DNA of 41,848 bases. It comes from an uncultured Flavobacteriaceae bacterium (lineage in GTDB: Bacteria; Bacteroidota; Bacteroidia; Flavobacteriales; Flavobacteriaceae). Where the stretch lies: NCBI GenBank assembly GCA_947494205.1, contig CANLUH010000030.1:1-41848 (forward strand), written 5' to 3'. Under the pieces are notes generated by a model that made no database searches, had not been told where the DNA came from, and worked only from the letters and a program-made list of their open reading frames with translations. Below are positions 16,338-24,788 of this stretch, one piece after another; the first letter of the stretch is position 1, and each line of letters opens with the position of its first letter. The position numbers were made by a program, and so were the translations under genes.

Positions 16338-17438
16338 ATGCTAAAACAATTTTTCATTATCTGTTCTGGTGCAGATACCGATATTTTAAAGGACTCGTCT
16401 ATTGGAGAACAAAATAAATATGCAGGTATTGGTGCTACCGTATTTTTTACCGCATTAATGGCTGCCATAGCATCCAGTTATGCACTTTACACTGTTTTTG
16501 ATAATTACTTTGCTGCCATAGGTTTTGGTCTTGTTTGGGGACTATTAATTTTTAATTTAGATCGCTTTATTGTGTCTACAATTAAAAAAAGAAACAATAT
16601 TATAGACGAATTAATCCAAGCCTCACCACGTTTATTACTAGCTGTAATTATAGCCATTGTAATCTCTAAACCTTTAGAATTAAAGATTTTTGAAAAAGAA
16701 ATTAATCAGGTACTTTTAAAACAGAAAAATGAATTAACCTTAGCAAACAAAGATCAAATAGCTGAACAATATACACCTAAAACAGAAGCTCTAAAACAAA
16801 ACATAACAACTTTACAAGCCGAAATAACAACTAAAGAAACAGAAGTTAATGCACTTTACGATGTTTATATTAATGAAGCTGAAGGTACTGCAGGCACTAA
16901 CTTATTAGGAAAAGGACCTGTTTATAAAGAAAAACGAGAAAAACACGATGCTGCTTTAGCCGAATTACAAACTTTAAAACAAGATAATAAAGCTAAAATT
17001 GAAGCTACTGAAGCAGAAATAGCAGCTTTAAAAACAGATTACGATACAAAAATAGCTACTTCGCAACCTATAATTGATGGGTTCGATGGTTTAATGGCTC
17101 GTGTTACTGCACTGGGTACGTTACCTTGGCTACCTTCCTTTTTTATTTTCCTACTATTTCTAGCCATTGAAACGTCTCCTATTTTCGCGAAACTATTATC
17201 GCCTAAAGGTGAATACGATTTTAAATTAGAAGATCAAGAAACGGCTATAAAAACAATTGTAGAGCAGAAAAAAGAAGAACGCAAACTTATTCTTAAAACA
17301 GATTTTGCGGTTAATGATAAAGTTTACGGTGACATTGCCGAAGAAGATGAACTCTATAATTATAAACGTAAGAAAGCTCGTGAGTTAATGCAAGCTCAAG
17401 CTGATGCTTTTTACAAGAAACAGCAAAAGCTGTTATAA
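16338..17438 (+). CDS. DUF4407 membrane protein
   Basis: A 366-residue protein matching the DUF4407 pattern. The N-terminus is FFIICSGADTDIL, followed by paired TM segments (about residues 32-52 and 57-76, with the conserved GLLIFNLDRFIVSTIKK) and a third at about 93-110. A long coiled coil rich in K/E/T (about 120-240) comes next, then a TM at about 250-275 and a charged cytosolic tail. The coiled coil would lie outside the cytoplasm if the topology is as drawn. The biochemical function is unknown. It lies alone between a terminator and a convergent gene, so it has its own promoter, which I cannot place. Confidence 0.82.
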   Translation: MLKQFFIICSGADTDILKDSSIGEQNKYAGIGATVFFTALMAAIASSYALYTVFDNYFAAIGFGLVWGLLIFNLDRFIVSTIKKRNNIIDELIQASPRLLLAVIIAIVISKPLELKIFEKEINQVLLKQKNELTLANKDQIAEQYTPKTEALKQNITTLQAEITTKETEVNALYDVYINEAEGTAGTNLLGKGPVYKEKREKHDAALAELQTLKQDNKAKIEATEAEIAALKTDYDTKIATSQPIIDGFDGLMARVTALGTLPWLPSFFIFLLFLAIETSPIFAKLLSPKGEYDFKLEDQETAIKTIVEQKKEERKLILKTDFAVNDKVYGDIAEEDELYNYKRKKARELMQAQADAFYKKQQKLL

Positions 17439-17504
17439 TTATTTAATTTTACTTTTAAATACTAGAATCTACTCATAGAGCATAGAGTAAAAAAACACGT
17501 TCTA

Positions 17505-18752
17505 TTAAAACCGTCTATCCGGAGAAAAAGGGTCTAGATTTAAAGTTGTTTTTTTATCAGAAATAATTTCGGAAACCAGTTTACCTGTCGCAGGACCTAA
17601 ACTCCAGCCCATCATGGCATGGCCAGTAGCAATGGTTAGATTTTTACATTTAGAAGATTTCCCAATATAAGGTAACCCATCTGGCGTACACGGTCGCAGT
17701 CCGCTTTGTGCCTTGTTCTTTTCTTCAACAGAAATCTCTAAATCCTTGTAATACGCTGCTGCCGCATCTGCAATAGCATTTACTCTTGTTGTATTTATAC
17801 GATTGTTAATACCTGCTAGTTCCATAGTCCCTGCAAACCGTGTAAAGCCTTCCATAGGCGTTACGGCTACTTTAGCTTCACATAAAACACCTGGAATTGT
17901 AATGTTTGTTTCTCTATTTATATTAATAGCATAACCTTTCCCTGCCTCTACAGGAATTTTTATTCCTGTTTTCTTACTTAACTTGCTACTCCAGCTTCCG
18001 GCTGCCAAGATAATTTCGTCTGCTTTCAGTTCTTGTTTGTTCGTGATAATTTTAGAGATGCTATTATTAGAGGTTATAATATCTTCTACACTTTCATTTT
18101 TAAAAAACGTAACACCTTCAGCCTTTAAATAACTTATTATTTCAGTCATAAAGCTAGCTGGAGTCATATGTGCATCAGAATCGTAATAAATTGCACCTTT
18201 AACATCTAAATTCACATTGGGTTCTATGGTTTTTATGTCTTCAAACGATAGATTTTTAACGTTTAAACCTTCAGTTATACCACGTTGTCCAATAGCCCAT
18301 TCTTCTTCTCCAACAGCATCACTTTTATAATACATTAATAAGCCTTTACGCTCATAATGAAAACTAAAGTCTTTTGATTTTTTTATATCTTCATATAAAT
18401 CCCTACTCAACAAATTTATAGCCTTTATAACAGGAATTGCTTTTTCAACTTTAGATGCTGTAGCTGATTTTTTAAAAGCCCAAGCCCATTTTAAAAATTC
18501 CGAATTTAATCTTGGTTTTACATAAAAAGGACTTGAAGGATTAAGCATCCATTTTAAACCTTTAGTAATCATTCCCGGAGCAGAAAATGGTACAAAATGA
18601 CTAGGTGTAATATAGCCTGCATTAATGTAAGATGCTCCAGTAGAACTATTCGACTGATCCACAATAGTGACATGATGTCCTGCTTTATGCAAATAATATG
18701 CAGAACACAACCCAATAATTCCACCACCAATAATTATGACTTCTTTTGACAT
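17505..18752 (-). CDS. D-amino-acid dehydrogenase family FAD enzyme, probable cis-4-hydroxy-D-proline dehydrogenase
   Basis: A 415-residue FAD oxidoreductase of the DadA/DAAO family. The dinucleotide-binding motif IIIGGGIIGL is at residues 6-15. The substrate/FAD region ends with SGLRPCTPDGLPYIGK and GHAMMGWSLGPATGKLVSE, the family's C-terminal signature. It oxidises a D-amino acid to the imino acid, passing electrons to the membrane quinone pool in known members. In this cluster the substrate is inferred as cis-4-hydroxy-D-proline, product of the adjacent epimerase, giving 1-pyrroline-4-hydroxy-2-carboxylate. It is the last gene of the four-gene hydroxyproline operon, 29 bp after the epimerase. 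D-proline or other D-amino acids are the alternative. Confidence 0.85.
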   Translation of the reverse strand: MSKEVIIIGGGIIGLCSAYYLHKAGHHVTIVDQSNSSTGASYINAGYITPSHFVPFSAPGMITKGLKWMLNPSSPFYVKPRLNSEFLKWAWAFKKSATASKVEKAIPVIKAINLLSRDLYEDIKKSKDFSFHYERKGLLMYYKSDAVGEEEWAIGQRGITEGLNVKNLSFEDIKTIEPNVNLDVKGAIYYDSDAHMTPASFMTEIISYLKAEGVTFFKNESVEDIITSNNSISKIITNKQELKADEIILAAGSWSSKLSKKTGIKIPVEAGKGYAININRETNITIPGVLCEAKVAVTPMEGFTRFAGTMELAGINNRINTTRVNAIADAAAAYYKDLEISVEEKNKAQSGLRPCTPDGLPYIGKSSKCKNLTIATGHAMMGWSLGPATGKLVSEIISDKKTTLNLDPFSPDRRF

Positions 18753-18781
18753 TTTAATTCTATTCTCTAAATATTTTCAAT

Positions 18782-19792
18782 TTAAATAACTTGAAAACCG
18801 TGTGCGTACGGATCGTCTTCATCATCTATAATAATAGCATTATAACCGTACACTTTTGCCCAACCTTTAATACTAGGTATTATTGCTAGTTTTCCATCTA
18901 AAGTTGTTTCTTCTTCAACGCATCCAATAAATTGACTTCCAATATAACTTTCATGTATAAATTGTTCTCCTTTTTTAAGTTTTCCTTTAGCGTGTAGCTG
19001 CGCTAATCTTGCAGATGTTCCTGTTCCACATGGGCTTCTATCTATAGCTTTATCTCCATAAAAAACGGCATTTCTTCCAGAGGAATTTGGATCTATCGGA
19101 CTCCCAGTCCAAAGCAAATGCGTTACATCTCTTATGGTTTCATTCTCAGGATGAATAAATAGACTTGGATAGTTTTCATTAATACGCTTTCGAACGTCTT
19201 GGGAGTATTGTATTATTTTACTTGCAGTAAAGTCCTGTATTCCCGAAAAATTTTGCTGTGGATCTATTATAGCATAATAATTTCCGCCATAAGCTACATC
19301 GAAAGTAAGTTCTCCTAATTCTGGACAGTTTACTGTTAAGCCTTCTGTCGCTAAAAAACTTTTAACATTAGTTAGTTTTACCCAATCTACTTTTTTTCCC
19401 GTTTGTTTGTATTCTATATCCACCAAACCCGCAGGTGCTTCCATTTTAATTTTACCTGGTATTTTAGGCGTTACTAAACCTTCTTCTATTGCTATTGTAA
19501 TAGTACCTATTGTACCATGTCCACACATGGGTAAACATCCTGAAGTTTCAATAAATAAAATTGCAAAATCATTTTCAGGATGGTGAGGTGGAAATAATAT
19601 GCTACCGCTCATCATATCATGTCCTCTAGGCTCGAACATGAGTCCTTTTCTAATCCAGTCGTATTCTTTTAAAAAATGTTGTCGTTTTTCGCTCATAGTT
19701 GCCCCATGCAAATTGGGGCCTCCACCAGCAACTACTCTAACTGGGTTTCCACAGGTATGAGCATCTACACAAAAAAAAGTTTGACGCGCCAT
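18782..19792 (-). CDS. 4-hydroxyproline 2-epimerase (proline racemase family)
   Basis: A 336-residue enzyme of the proline racemase family that interconverts trans-4-hydroxy-L-proline and cis-4-hydroxy-D-proline. Both catalytic bases are cysteines: C90 in PMCGHGTIG and C255 in DRSPCGTGTSARLAQ. A Cys/Cys pair marks racemases and epimerases, while trans-3-hydroxyproline dehydratases have a Ser or Thr in the first place. The N-terminal VDAHTCGNPVRVV is also typical. The neighbours (dehydrogenase, deaminase, semialdehyde dehydrogenase) make the 4-hydroxyproline role much more likely than proline racemase. It lies 3 bp downstream of the aldehyde dehydrogenase gene, so the two are co-transcribed. 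No signal peptide: cytosolic. Confidence 0.92.
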   Translation of the reverse strand: MARQTFFCVDAHTCGNPVRVVAGGGPNLHGATMSEKRQHFLKEYDWIRKGLMFEPRGHDMMSGSILFPPHHPENDFAILFIETSGCLPMCGHGTIGTITIAIEEGLVTPKIPGKIKMEAPAGLVDIEYKQTGKKVDWVKLTNVKSFLATEGLTVNCPELGELTFDVAYGGNYYAIIDPQQNFSGIQDFTASKIIQYSQDVRKRINENYPSLFIHPENETIRDVTHLLWTGSPIDPNSSGRNAVFYGDKAIDRSPCGTGTSARLAQLHAKGKLKKGEQFIHESYIGSQFIGCVEEETTLDGKLAIIPSIKGWAKVYGYNAIIIDDEDDPYAHGFQVI

Positions 19793-19795
19793 GTT

Positions 19796-21379
19796 TTAAA
19801 TTTTTGCTCTCGTTTTTACCGTATCTATTGCTCTTAATAGGTTTAATGGATTATCGTCCTTTAATGCATCTGGCAATAATGCTTTTGGCCAAGACTGAAA
19901 ACTAAATGGTCTAGCCCAACGTTTTATAGAGTTAACGCCTACGGCAGTAAATCTAGAATCTGTAGAGGCTGGATATGGTCCTCCATGTTGCATAGAGGCA
20001 CATACCTCAACACCTGTTGGGACTCCATTAAAAATAATTCGTCCTACTCTATTTTGTAATGCCAAAACAATATTTGTATTTGCAGATAATTCTACATCAT
20101 TCGCAATAATTGTTCCTGTAAGTTGCCCTTCTAAATTGTCTATTACTGTTTCTAATTCTGATGTGTCTTCACATTCTACTATTAAAGAAAATGGTCCAAA
20201 AACTTCTTCATGCAATGTTTCATTTTCTAAAAAATCGCTTCCCTTTACTTTAGAAACCGTAGATTTTGCATAATTAGGTTTAGTCGCTTCTGCATAGTTA
20301 GCTACAACGTTTAATTGTGGTTGTTCTATTGCTTTTGCTTTATTGGCTGTATAAGCCTTAGCAATGTTAGGATGTAACATACAAGAAGGTTCTATCTTTA
20401 CAATTTCTTCTGCTAATGTATTAGTAAATTGTGTTAATGCTTCTCCTTTAACACCTAATAATAATCCTGGATTAGTACAAAACTGTCCAGTTCCTAATGT
20501 TATAGAACCTGCATACGTTTTTGCCCAATCTCTAGCATTACTTTCTAATGCTTTTGGAAGTAATACAACTGGATTAATACTCCCCATTTCTGCAAAAACT
20601 GGTATTGGTTCTGGACGCGTTGCTGCTAAATTATAAATAGCCCTTCCTCCTTTTATACTTCCTGTAAACCCCACTCCTTTGATTTTTGGGTGTGTTACAA
20701 GTTTTTGCCCTACTTCTATACCACTACTATTTATATTAGAAAATACGCCATTAGGCATTCCTGTTTTCTCTGCTGCCTTAACAATAGCAGAAGCTACAAG
20801 TTCTCCTGTTCCTGCATGCATGGGATGCGATTTTACAACTACTGGACATCCTGCTGCTAATGCCGCAGCTGTATCTCCGCCAGCAGTTGAATACGCTAAC
20901 GGAAAATTAGACGCACCAAATACAACAATTGGTCCTATTGGTACTAACATTTTACGCAAATCTACTCTAGGCATAGGTTGCCTTTCTGGTTGTGCTTGAT
21001 CTATACTAGCCTCTACCCAAGAGCCTTCTTTTACATAATTAGCAAAAGTTCTTAATTGTCCCAACGTTCTCCCTCTCTCTCCTTTTGCTCTGCCTTCTGG
21101 TAATCCTGTTTCTGCTTGGTAGGTTTTAATTAAATCGTCTCCTAATGCTTCAATTTCATCGGCTATAGCGTTTAAAAAAACAGCTTTCTCTTCTCCTGTC
21201 TTATTTCTATATTCTAAATAGGCTTTAGCTGCTAAACTTGCTGCTGTTTCAATTTCCTCTGGAGTTGCTTCTGTAAATACAGACGTGTTCTCTTCATTTA
21301 ATTGTGGATTAAACGTTTTATATGTTGTATTTCCTTGAGCAGATAGTGTGTTTCCTATATAATTTTGTCCTGTAATCAT
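19796..21379 (-). CDS. 2,5-dioxovalerate (alpha-ketoglutarate semialdehyde) dehydrogenase
   Basis: A 527-residue NAD(P)-dependent aldehyde dehydrogenase. Catalytic residues are in place: N158 in GASNFPLAYS, K183 in VVKSHPMHAG, E264 in FAEMGSINPV and C301 in GTGQFCTNPG. This motif set and length match the KGSADH subgroup that oxidises 2-oxoglutarate semialdehyde to 2-oxoglutarate, the last step of hydroxyproline (and some sugar acid) breakdown. It feeds the TCA cycle. It sits between the deaminase (69 bp gap upstream) and the epimerase (3 bp gap downstream). Cytosolic. Cofactor preference is not readable, although homologues often prefer NADP+. Confidence 0.93.
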   Translation of the reverse strand: MITGQNYIGNTLSAQGNTTYKTFNPQLNEENTSVFTEATPEEIETAASLAAKAYLEYRNKTGEEKAVFLNAIADEIEALGDDLIKTYQAETGLPEGRAKGERGRTLGQLRTFANYVKEGSWVEASIDQAQPERQPMPRVDLRKMLVPIGPIVVFGASNFPLAYSTAGGDTAAALAAGCPVVVKSHPMHAGTGELVASAIVKAAEKTGMPNGVFSNINSSGIEVGQKLVTHPKIKGVGFTGSIKGGRAIYNLAATRPEPIPVFAEMGSINPVVLLPKALESNARDWAKTYAGSITLGTGQFCTNPGLLLGVKGEALTQFTNTLAEEIVKIEPSCMLHPNIAKAYTANKAKAIEQPQLNVVANYAEATKPNYAKSTVSKVKGSDFLENETLHEEVFGPFSLIVECEDTSELETVIDNLEGQLTGTIIANDVELSANTNIVLALQNRVGRIIFNGVPTGVEVCASMQHGGPYPASTDSRFTAVGVNSIKRWARPFSFQSWPKALLPDALKDDNPLNLLRAIDTVKTRAKI

Positions 21380-21448
21380 GTTATTTTTTTAAATGTTTTT
21401 TTTCAAATTTACTGGTTTGTAAACTATTTTTTTTAATACTCGAAAGGC

Positions 21449-22405
21449 TTAACCTATTAAGTCCAGAACTTCAAGTCTTTCTTTTGTCAGAATATATCTT
21501 GCACGGACATCGTCTATTTGTTGTTGAGTTAATTTCTTACCAAAAGTACGAAGTCCTCCAGCAACATCATTATGATGAATTCCCATAGCAAGCTTAAGGT
21601 ATTCCATAAGCAACGGCTGAGCATCAAGGTATGATAATGAATTTAAAGCCTGAGAAATTTTGCTTGCCTCAGCCCATTCTCCATTTAAAACATACTCCTG
21701 CATAGTAACACTTGCTTTTGGGAATATAGTACCTACACCTGTAATCCCACCACTTGCTCCAGCTAGTCCTGCATATACAGTGACTGTGTCTACTCCTGCC
21801 AAAACTTTTAAATCTTTGTTCTCTAACACCAAGGTTTCAATAATTGAAACATCTATAGTCGATATTTTAAGAGCAGCTACCTTAGGAAGAACAGAAAGTC
21901 TTTTAAGAAGGTCTATTGAGAGCGGATGATAACCAGCTGCATCAGGATTATTATAAGGCATAATTGTTACGCCTACATCTTTTGCAGTTGCTTCAGAAAG
22001 TGCATAGTACTCATACATTTCTTTTTCAGAAGGAACCGCCTTAGTTTTTGGCGGCATGACCATAACTGTATCAACTCCAACTGCTGCAAGTCCTTCAACG
22101 ATTTTAGCAAGTTCTTCCTTAGTTTCTGATGCTGCTCCGCTAATCAACGGGACATTGTATTCTTTAGCAACCTCAGAAAGGGATTTAAGTAAGGAAAGAC
22201 GCTGCTTGGTGCTTAGGTAGCTATTCTCTCCCAGAGTTCCAGAACCGACAAGTCCGCTCATTCTGCTTCCGCCCTTTCCTTGAGCTTTTAAAATACCTGC
22301 TGCCTGTTTTTGTGTTGCATCAAGGTCAATCTCAAGAGAACCTGATTTTGACTCTTTCAACCATGTAAACACGGCAGGCATAACGCCTTTCCATTCTATG
22401 CTCAT
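21449..22405 (-). CDS. 1-pyrroline-4-hydroxy-2-carboxylate deaminase (DapA family), atypical codon use
   Basis: A 318-residue class I aldolase-fold enzyme of the dihydrodipicolinate synthase family. The Schiff-base lysine K180 is in AALKIS, the proton-relay tyrosine Y151 in MPYNNP, and GSGTLGE is the substrate loop. In this operon it should deaminate and dehydrate 1-pyrroline-4-hydroxy-2-carboxylate to 2-oxoglutarate semialdehyde and ammonia; a DapA role is less likely. It is the first gene of the operon, divergent from the AraC regulator. Codon use differs from its neighbours: in about the first 105 codons, Leu is mostly CTT (8 of 14) and only 2 are TTA, while the adjacent genes use TTA for nearly all Leu; GGC and AAG are also more common. 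This suggests later acquisition by transfer. Confidence 0.9.
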   Translation of the reverse strand: MSIEWKGVMPAVFTWLKESKSGSLEIDLDATQKQAAGILKAQGKGGSRMSGLVGSGTLGENSYLSTKQRLSLLKSLSEVAKEYNVPLISGAASETKEELAKIVEGLAAVGVDTVMVMPPKTKAVPSEKEMYEYYALSEATAKDVGVTIMPYNNPDAAGYHPLSIDLLKRLSVLPKVAALKISTIDVSIIETLVLENKDLKVLAGVDTVTVYAGLAGASGGITGVGTIFPKASVTMQEYVLNGEWAEASKISQALNSLSYLDAQPLLMEYLKLAMGIHHNDVAGGLRTFGKKLTQQQIDDVRARYILTKERLEVLDLIG

Positions 22406-22455
22406 AAATTCTAATTGTTTAAAATGTAAATGTAGCTCTGCTATTGTAATTTTAA

Positions 22456-22529
22456 TATTGGATTTTTATCCAATACGCATACTATATTATCCATTTAATA
22501 CTTTTAAATAGTATTTATGAATAGTATTT
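22456..22529. promoter_or_regulatory. Operator region between the hydroxyproline operon and its AraC regulator
   Basis: The 153-bp divergent gap holds a 20-bp inverted repeat, TATTGGAT-TTTT-ATCCAATA (22456-22475), and a direct repeat AATAGTATTT at 22507-22516 and 22520-22529 (13-bp offset). AraC-type regulators bind direct repeats, so the latter suits this regulator; the palindrome may bind another factor. A near -7 box (TACATTTA) lies on the minus strand around 22427-22434, with the palindrome just upstream of its -33 position, as for an activator site. Confidence 0.5.
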
Positions 22530-22558
22530 GCTTAATTTTATATTTTAGATTCCAATAA

Positions 22559-23398
22559 ATGAAAGTTTTACCTTTTAAAATACCTAAACCAGAGCATGAT
22601 GCGCTTATCTATCAAGAGGATATTGGCCCTGTTTTTTATAACAAACTACATCAGCATGAAGAAATCCAGATTAGTTTTATTGTAGAAGGTCAAGGCACGC
22701 TTATTGTTGGAGACACTGTAAATGACTATAGTAAAGGAGATCTTTTAGTAATAGGAAGTAATTTACCGCATGTTTTTGAAAGCGATAGTCATGCCTCTTC
22801 ACAATCGCAAATGTTAAGTTTGTTTTTTACCAAAACGGCTTTTGGTTCTCATTTTTTTAATCTTGAAGAGTTAAAAGAGTTAGATTCCTTTTTTAAACGT
22901 GCTACTTATGGATTTAAATTTATTTCTGAATCTGAAGTCATTAAATCTATTTTTATAAGCCTAAAAAAAGGGTCTAAACTAGAACAGTTTATGTCTTTAC
23001 TAAAGCTTTTAAAATTAACTTCTGAAGGTGAATATAAAAGTTTATCGTCTTTTATTTATGACAAGAAATTCAATGCTATTGAGGGTAAAAGAATGCAGGA
23101 TATTTTTGAATATACTATGAAACACTATACTAAAGAGATCACTCTAGATACTATTGCAGATGTGGCGACTATGACTAAAACTGCTTTTTGCAAATATTTT
23201 AAAAAACGTACTAATAAAACATACTTTAGGTTTCTAAGCGAGCTTCGCATTGAATATGCTTGTAAATTGATTGAAGGTTCTCAAGAACTTTCCATTCTAG
23301 ACATAGCGTACCGTTCTGGTTTTAAAAATATTTCGAACTTTAATAGACAGTTTAAAACCATAAAGCTTAAAACGCCTTCTACATATAGAAAAGACTAG
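22559..23398 (+). CDS. AraC-family regulator of the hydroxyproline operon
   Basis: A 279-residue regulator. The N-terminal cupin domain (about residues 15-100; HQHEEIQISFIVEGQGTLIV then GDLLVIGSNLPHVF) should sense the small molecule. The C-terminal AraC DNA-binding domain (about 180-279) has two helix-turn-helix motifs: ITLDTIADVATMTKTAFCKY and LSILDIAYRSGFKNISNFNR, ending FKTIKLKTPSTYRKD. It is divergent from the hydroxyproline genes and shares a 153-bp control region with them, so it most likely activates them in the presence of hydroxyproline or a pathway intermediate. The ligand is inferred. The ATG at 22559 is preceded by an A-rich stretch, normal for this group. It is probably monocistronic. 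Confidence 0.9.
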   Translation: MKVLPFKIPKPEHDALIYQEDIGPVFYNKLHQHEEIQISFIVEGQGTLIVGDTVNDYSKGDLLVIGSNLPHVFESDSHASSQSQMLSLFFTKTAFGSHFFNLEELKELDSFFKRATYGFKFISESEVIKSIFISLKKGSKLEQFMSLLKLLKLTSEGEYKSLSSFIYDKKFNAIEGKRMQDIFEYTMKHYTKEITLDTIADVATMTKTAFCKYFKKRTNKTYFRFLSELRIEYACKLIEGSQELSILDIAYRSGFKNISNFNRQFKTIKLKTPSTYRKD

Positions 23399-23443
23399 AA
23401 AAAAAATTTGCTCGCCTTTGTATTATACTTTATAATGATTGTG

Positions 23444-24022
23444 TTATAGCTTCTTAACGTAATCTGTAATAATTACTATTTGTGTAGGCCCAACTTTACC
23501 TTCTATATATTTTTCATTTTCATGATCTAAAGAAATACGTCTTACAGCTGTTCCCTGTTTGGCCACCATACTTGAACCTTTTACTTTTAAATCTTTTATT
23601 AAAACTACAGAATCTCCTGCTTGCAGCACAACACCGTTAACATCTCTGTGGATTAATTTTTCTGGATCAGCTTCTCCTTCTCCTGTTGCTTTTGCAAATT
23701 CTAGAACTGACTCTTCTAAATACATCATATCTAGTAAATCTTGCGGCCATCCTTCTTTTCTAAGTCTAGAAAGCATTCTCCATGCAGCTACTTGTACAGC
23801 TTCATGTTCGCTCCACATACTATCGTTTAAACACCTCCAGTGGTTAGCATCTGTAGTCTCTGGATTGTCTATTTGCTCAATACAGGTTTTACAGGCTACT
23901 AAGGACTTTTTTAAGTTTTGATCTTTATGTGGTGCTAAAGTGTAGATTTCTAAATGCTCATCATTTCCACATAATTCACACTTATTATCTGCTCTTTTTT
24001 TTAGTTCTCTTTCTAAACTCAT
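23444..24022 (-). CDS. PhnA-family zinc-ribbon protein
   Basis: A 192-residue protein with a zinc ribbon at the N-terminus (C15-x2-C18 in NKCELCGN and C44-x2-C47 in ACKTCIEQ), a middle helical part (WRMLSRLRKEGWPQ) and a C-terminal SH3-like PhnA domain (GDSVVLIKDLKVKGSSMVAKQGTAVRRI...). Despite the name, these proteins are not shown to be needed for phosphonate use, and no phn genes lie here. The length is normal for the Bacteroidota version, which has an extra N-terminal part compared with the short E. coli protein. It converges with the AraC gene and is 80 bp downstream of the YjbR-family gene, so it may be a separate unit. Confidence 0.88.
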   Translation of the reverse strand: MSLERELKKRADNKCELCGNDEHLEIYTLAPHKDQNLKKSLVACKTCIEQIDNPETTDANHWRCLNDSMWSEHEAVQVAAWRMLSRLRKEGWPQDLLDMMYLEESVLEFAKATGEGEADPEKLIHRDVNGVVLQAGDSVVLIKDLKVKGSSMVAKQGTAVRRISLDHENEKYIEGKVGPTQIVIITDYVKKL

Positions 24023-24103
24023 AATTACATTTTAAGACGTAAAGATAGTTTTATTATTCATTATATTTAATGAAGTTATCTTCGCTTTTCGAATAAACAA
24101 AAA

Positions 24104-24472
24104 TCACGAAGACTTCAATGTATCTCTAACCTTCTTAGGCAATCCTTTTACAACCATATCGTAAGAATGATCTATCAATTGTATTATAAATTGTGGTTGT
24201 AATTCTCCTTTGTGTATGTAGACAGAGTTCCAGTGTTTTTTACTCATATGCCAACCTGCATCTATACTTTCGTATTCTTCTCTTAACTCTAAAGCATAAT
24301 CTGGGTCGCACTTAAGATTTACAGATGCTAGGCCTCTTTCCCATTTTTCTAATGGTGCTAAAAGGAACATTTTTCCTGCAACTTTAAAAACTAATGTATC
24401 CTGATCAAAAGGAAATGTCTCGGTAACCTGAGCTTTATTTAGGCAATAGGTTCTTATCTGTTCTATATCCAT
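24104..24472 (-). CDS. MmcQ/YjbR-family protein
   Basis: A 122-residue single-domain protein of the MmcQ/YjbR (CyaY-like fold) family. The N-terminus IEQIRTYCLNKAQVTETFPF leads to DTLVFKVAGKMFLLAPLE, then SVNLKCDPDYALELREEY, then WNSVYIHKGELQPQFIIQLIDHSYDMVVKGLPKK, which is the family's standard run of motifs. Members are proposed to bind DNA, but evidence is thin. The start follows the stop of an upstream 49-residue gene by 18 bp, so the two are probably expressed together. Confidence 0.92.
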   Translation of the reverse strand: MDIEQIRTYCLNKAQVTETFPFDQDTLVFKVAGKMFLLAPLEKWERGLASVNLKCDPDYALELREEYESIDAGWHMSKKHWNSVYIHKGELQPQFIIQLIDHSYDMVVKGLPKKVRDTLKSS

Positions 24473-24490
24473 TAAATAAATGTAATAAAT

Positions 24491-24640
24491 TTATTTAATA
24501 CGGTCTTCAGATATTTTTTTGGTTGACGGTTTCGCTTTTCTTTTGGGTAGGCGATGTAATCCGTGATCTGTCGGTTTAACAATAGGCGGAATATCCAAGC
24601 TCACCAAAACTTCATTAATGTAAAGTAATACTCTATTCAT
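24491..24640 (-). CDS. 49-residue small basic protein
   Basis: An ORF (ATG 24640, stop 24491) encoding MNRVLLYINEVLVSLDIPPI, then VKPTDHGLHRLPKRK, then AKPSTKKISEDRIK. It has a short hydrophobic amphipathic N-terminal part and a Lys/Arg-rich tail. No family is recognised. Reasons to accept it: it fills an otherwise empty gap, codon use is like its neighbours (TTA, AAA), it has an ATG start with an A-rich leader (AAAAAAAAGC), and its stop is 18 bp before the YjbR-family start. A 16-bp palindrome lies 35 bp upstream. Confidence 0.6.
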   Translation of the reverse strand: MNRVLLYINEVLVSLDIPPIVKPTDHGLHRLPKRKAKPSTKKISEDRIK

Positions 24641-24674
24641 GCTTTTTTTTATAGGGATTATTGATTTAAACTAC

Positions 24675-24690
24675 TTAATAGTGCTATTAA
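24675..24690. promoter_or_regulatory. 16-bp palindrome upstream of the 49-residue gene
   Basis: TTAATAG-TG-CTATTAA is a perfect inverted repeat with a two-base centre, 35 bp upstream of the small gene. It may be an operator, but no exact -7 box is seen beside it. The rest of 24641-24788 is A-rich and shows nothing further that I can name. Confidence 0.3.
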
Positions 24691-24788
24691 TAAATAATTT
24701 AGTCAGAGGGGAGAGGGACTAGTAATATACTAAAAAAAAAAATAACACAGAAGTAAAAACCTAAATACTAGATGTATAGCACTTCTCA

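Noticed and set aside
20364-20999. Plus-strand frames opposite the aldehyde dehydrogenase gene
   Set aside because: They are antisense shadows of a well-supported gene; the same holds for frames opposite the M56, TonB receptor and deaminase genes.
23444-24022. Phosphonate utilisation
   Set aside because: PhnA alone does not support it; no phn C-P lyase gene is present.
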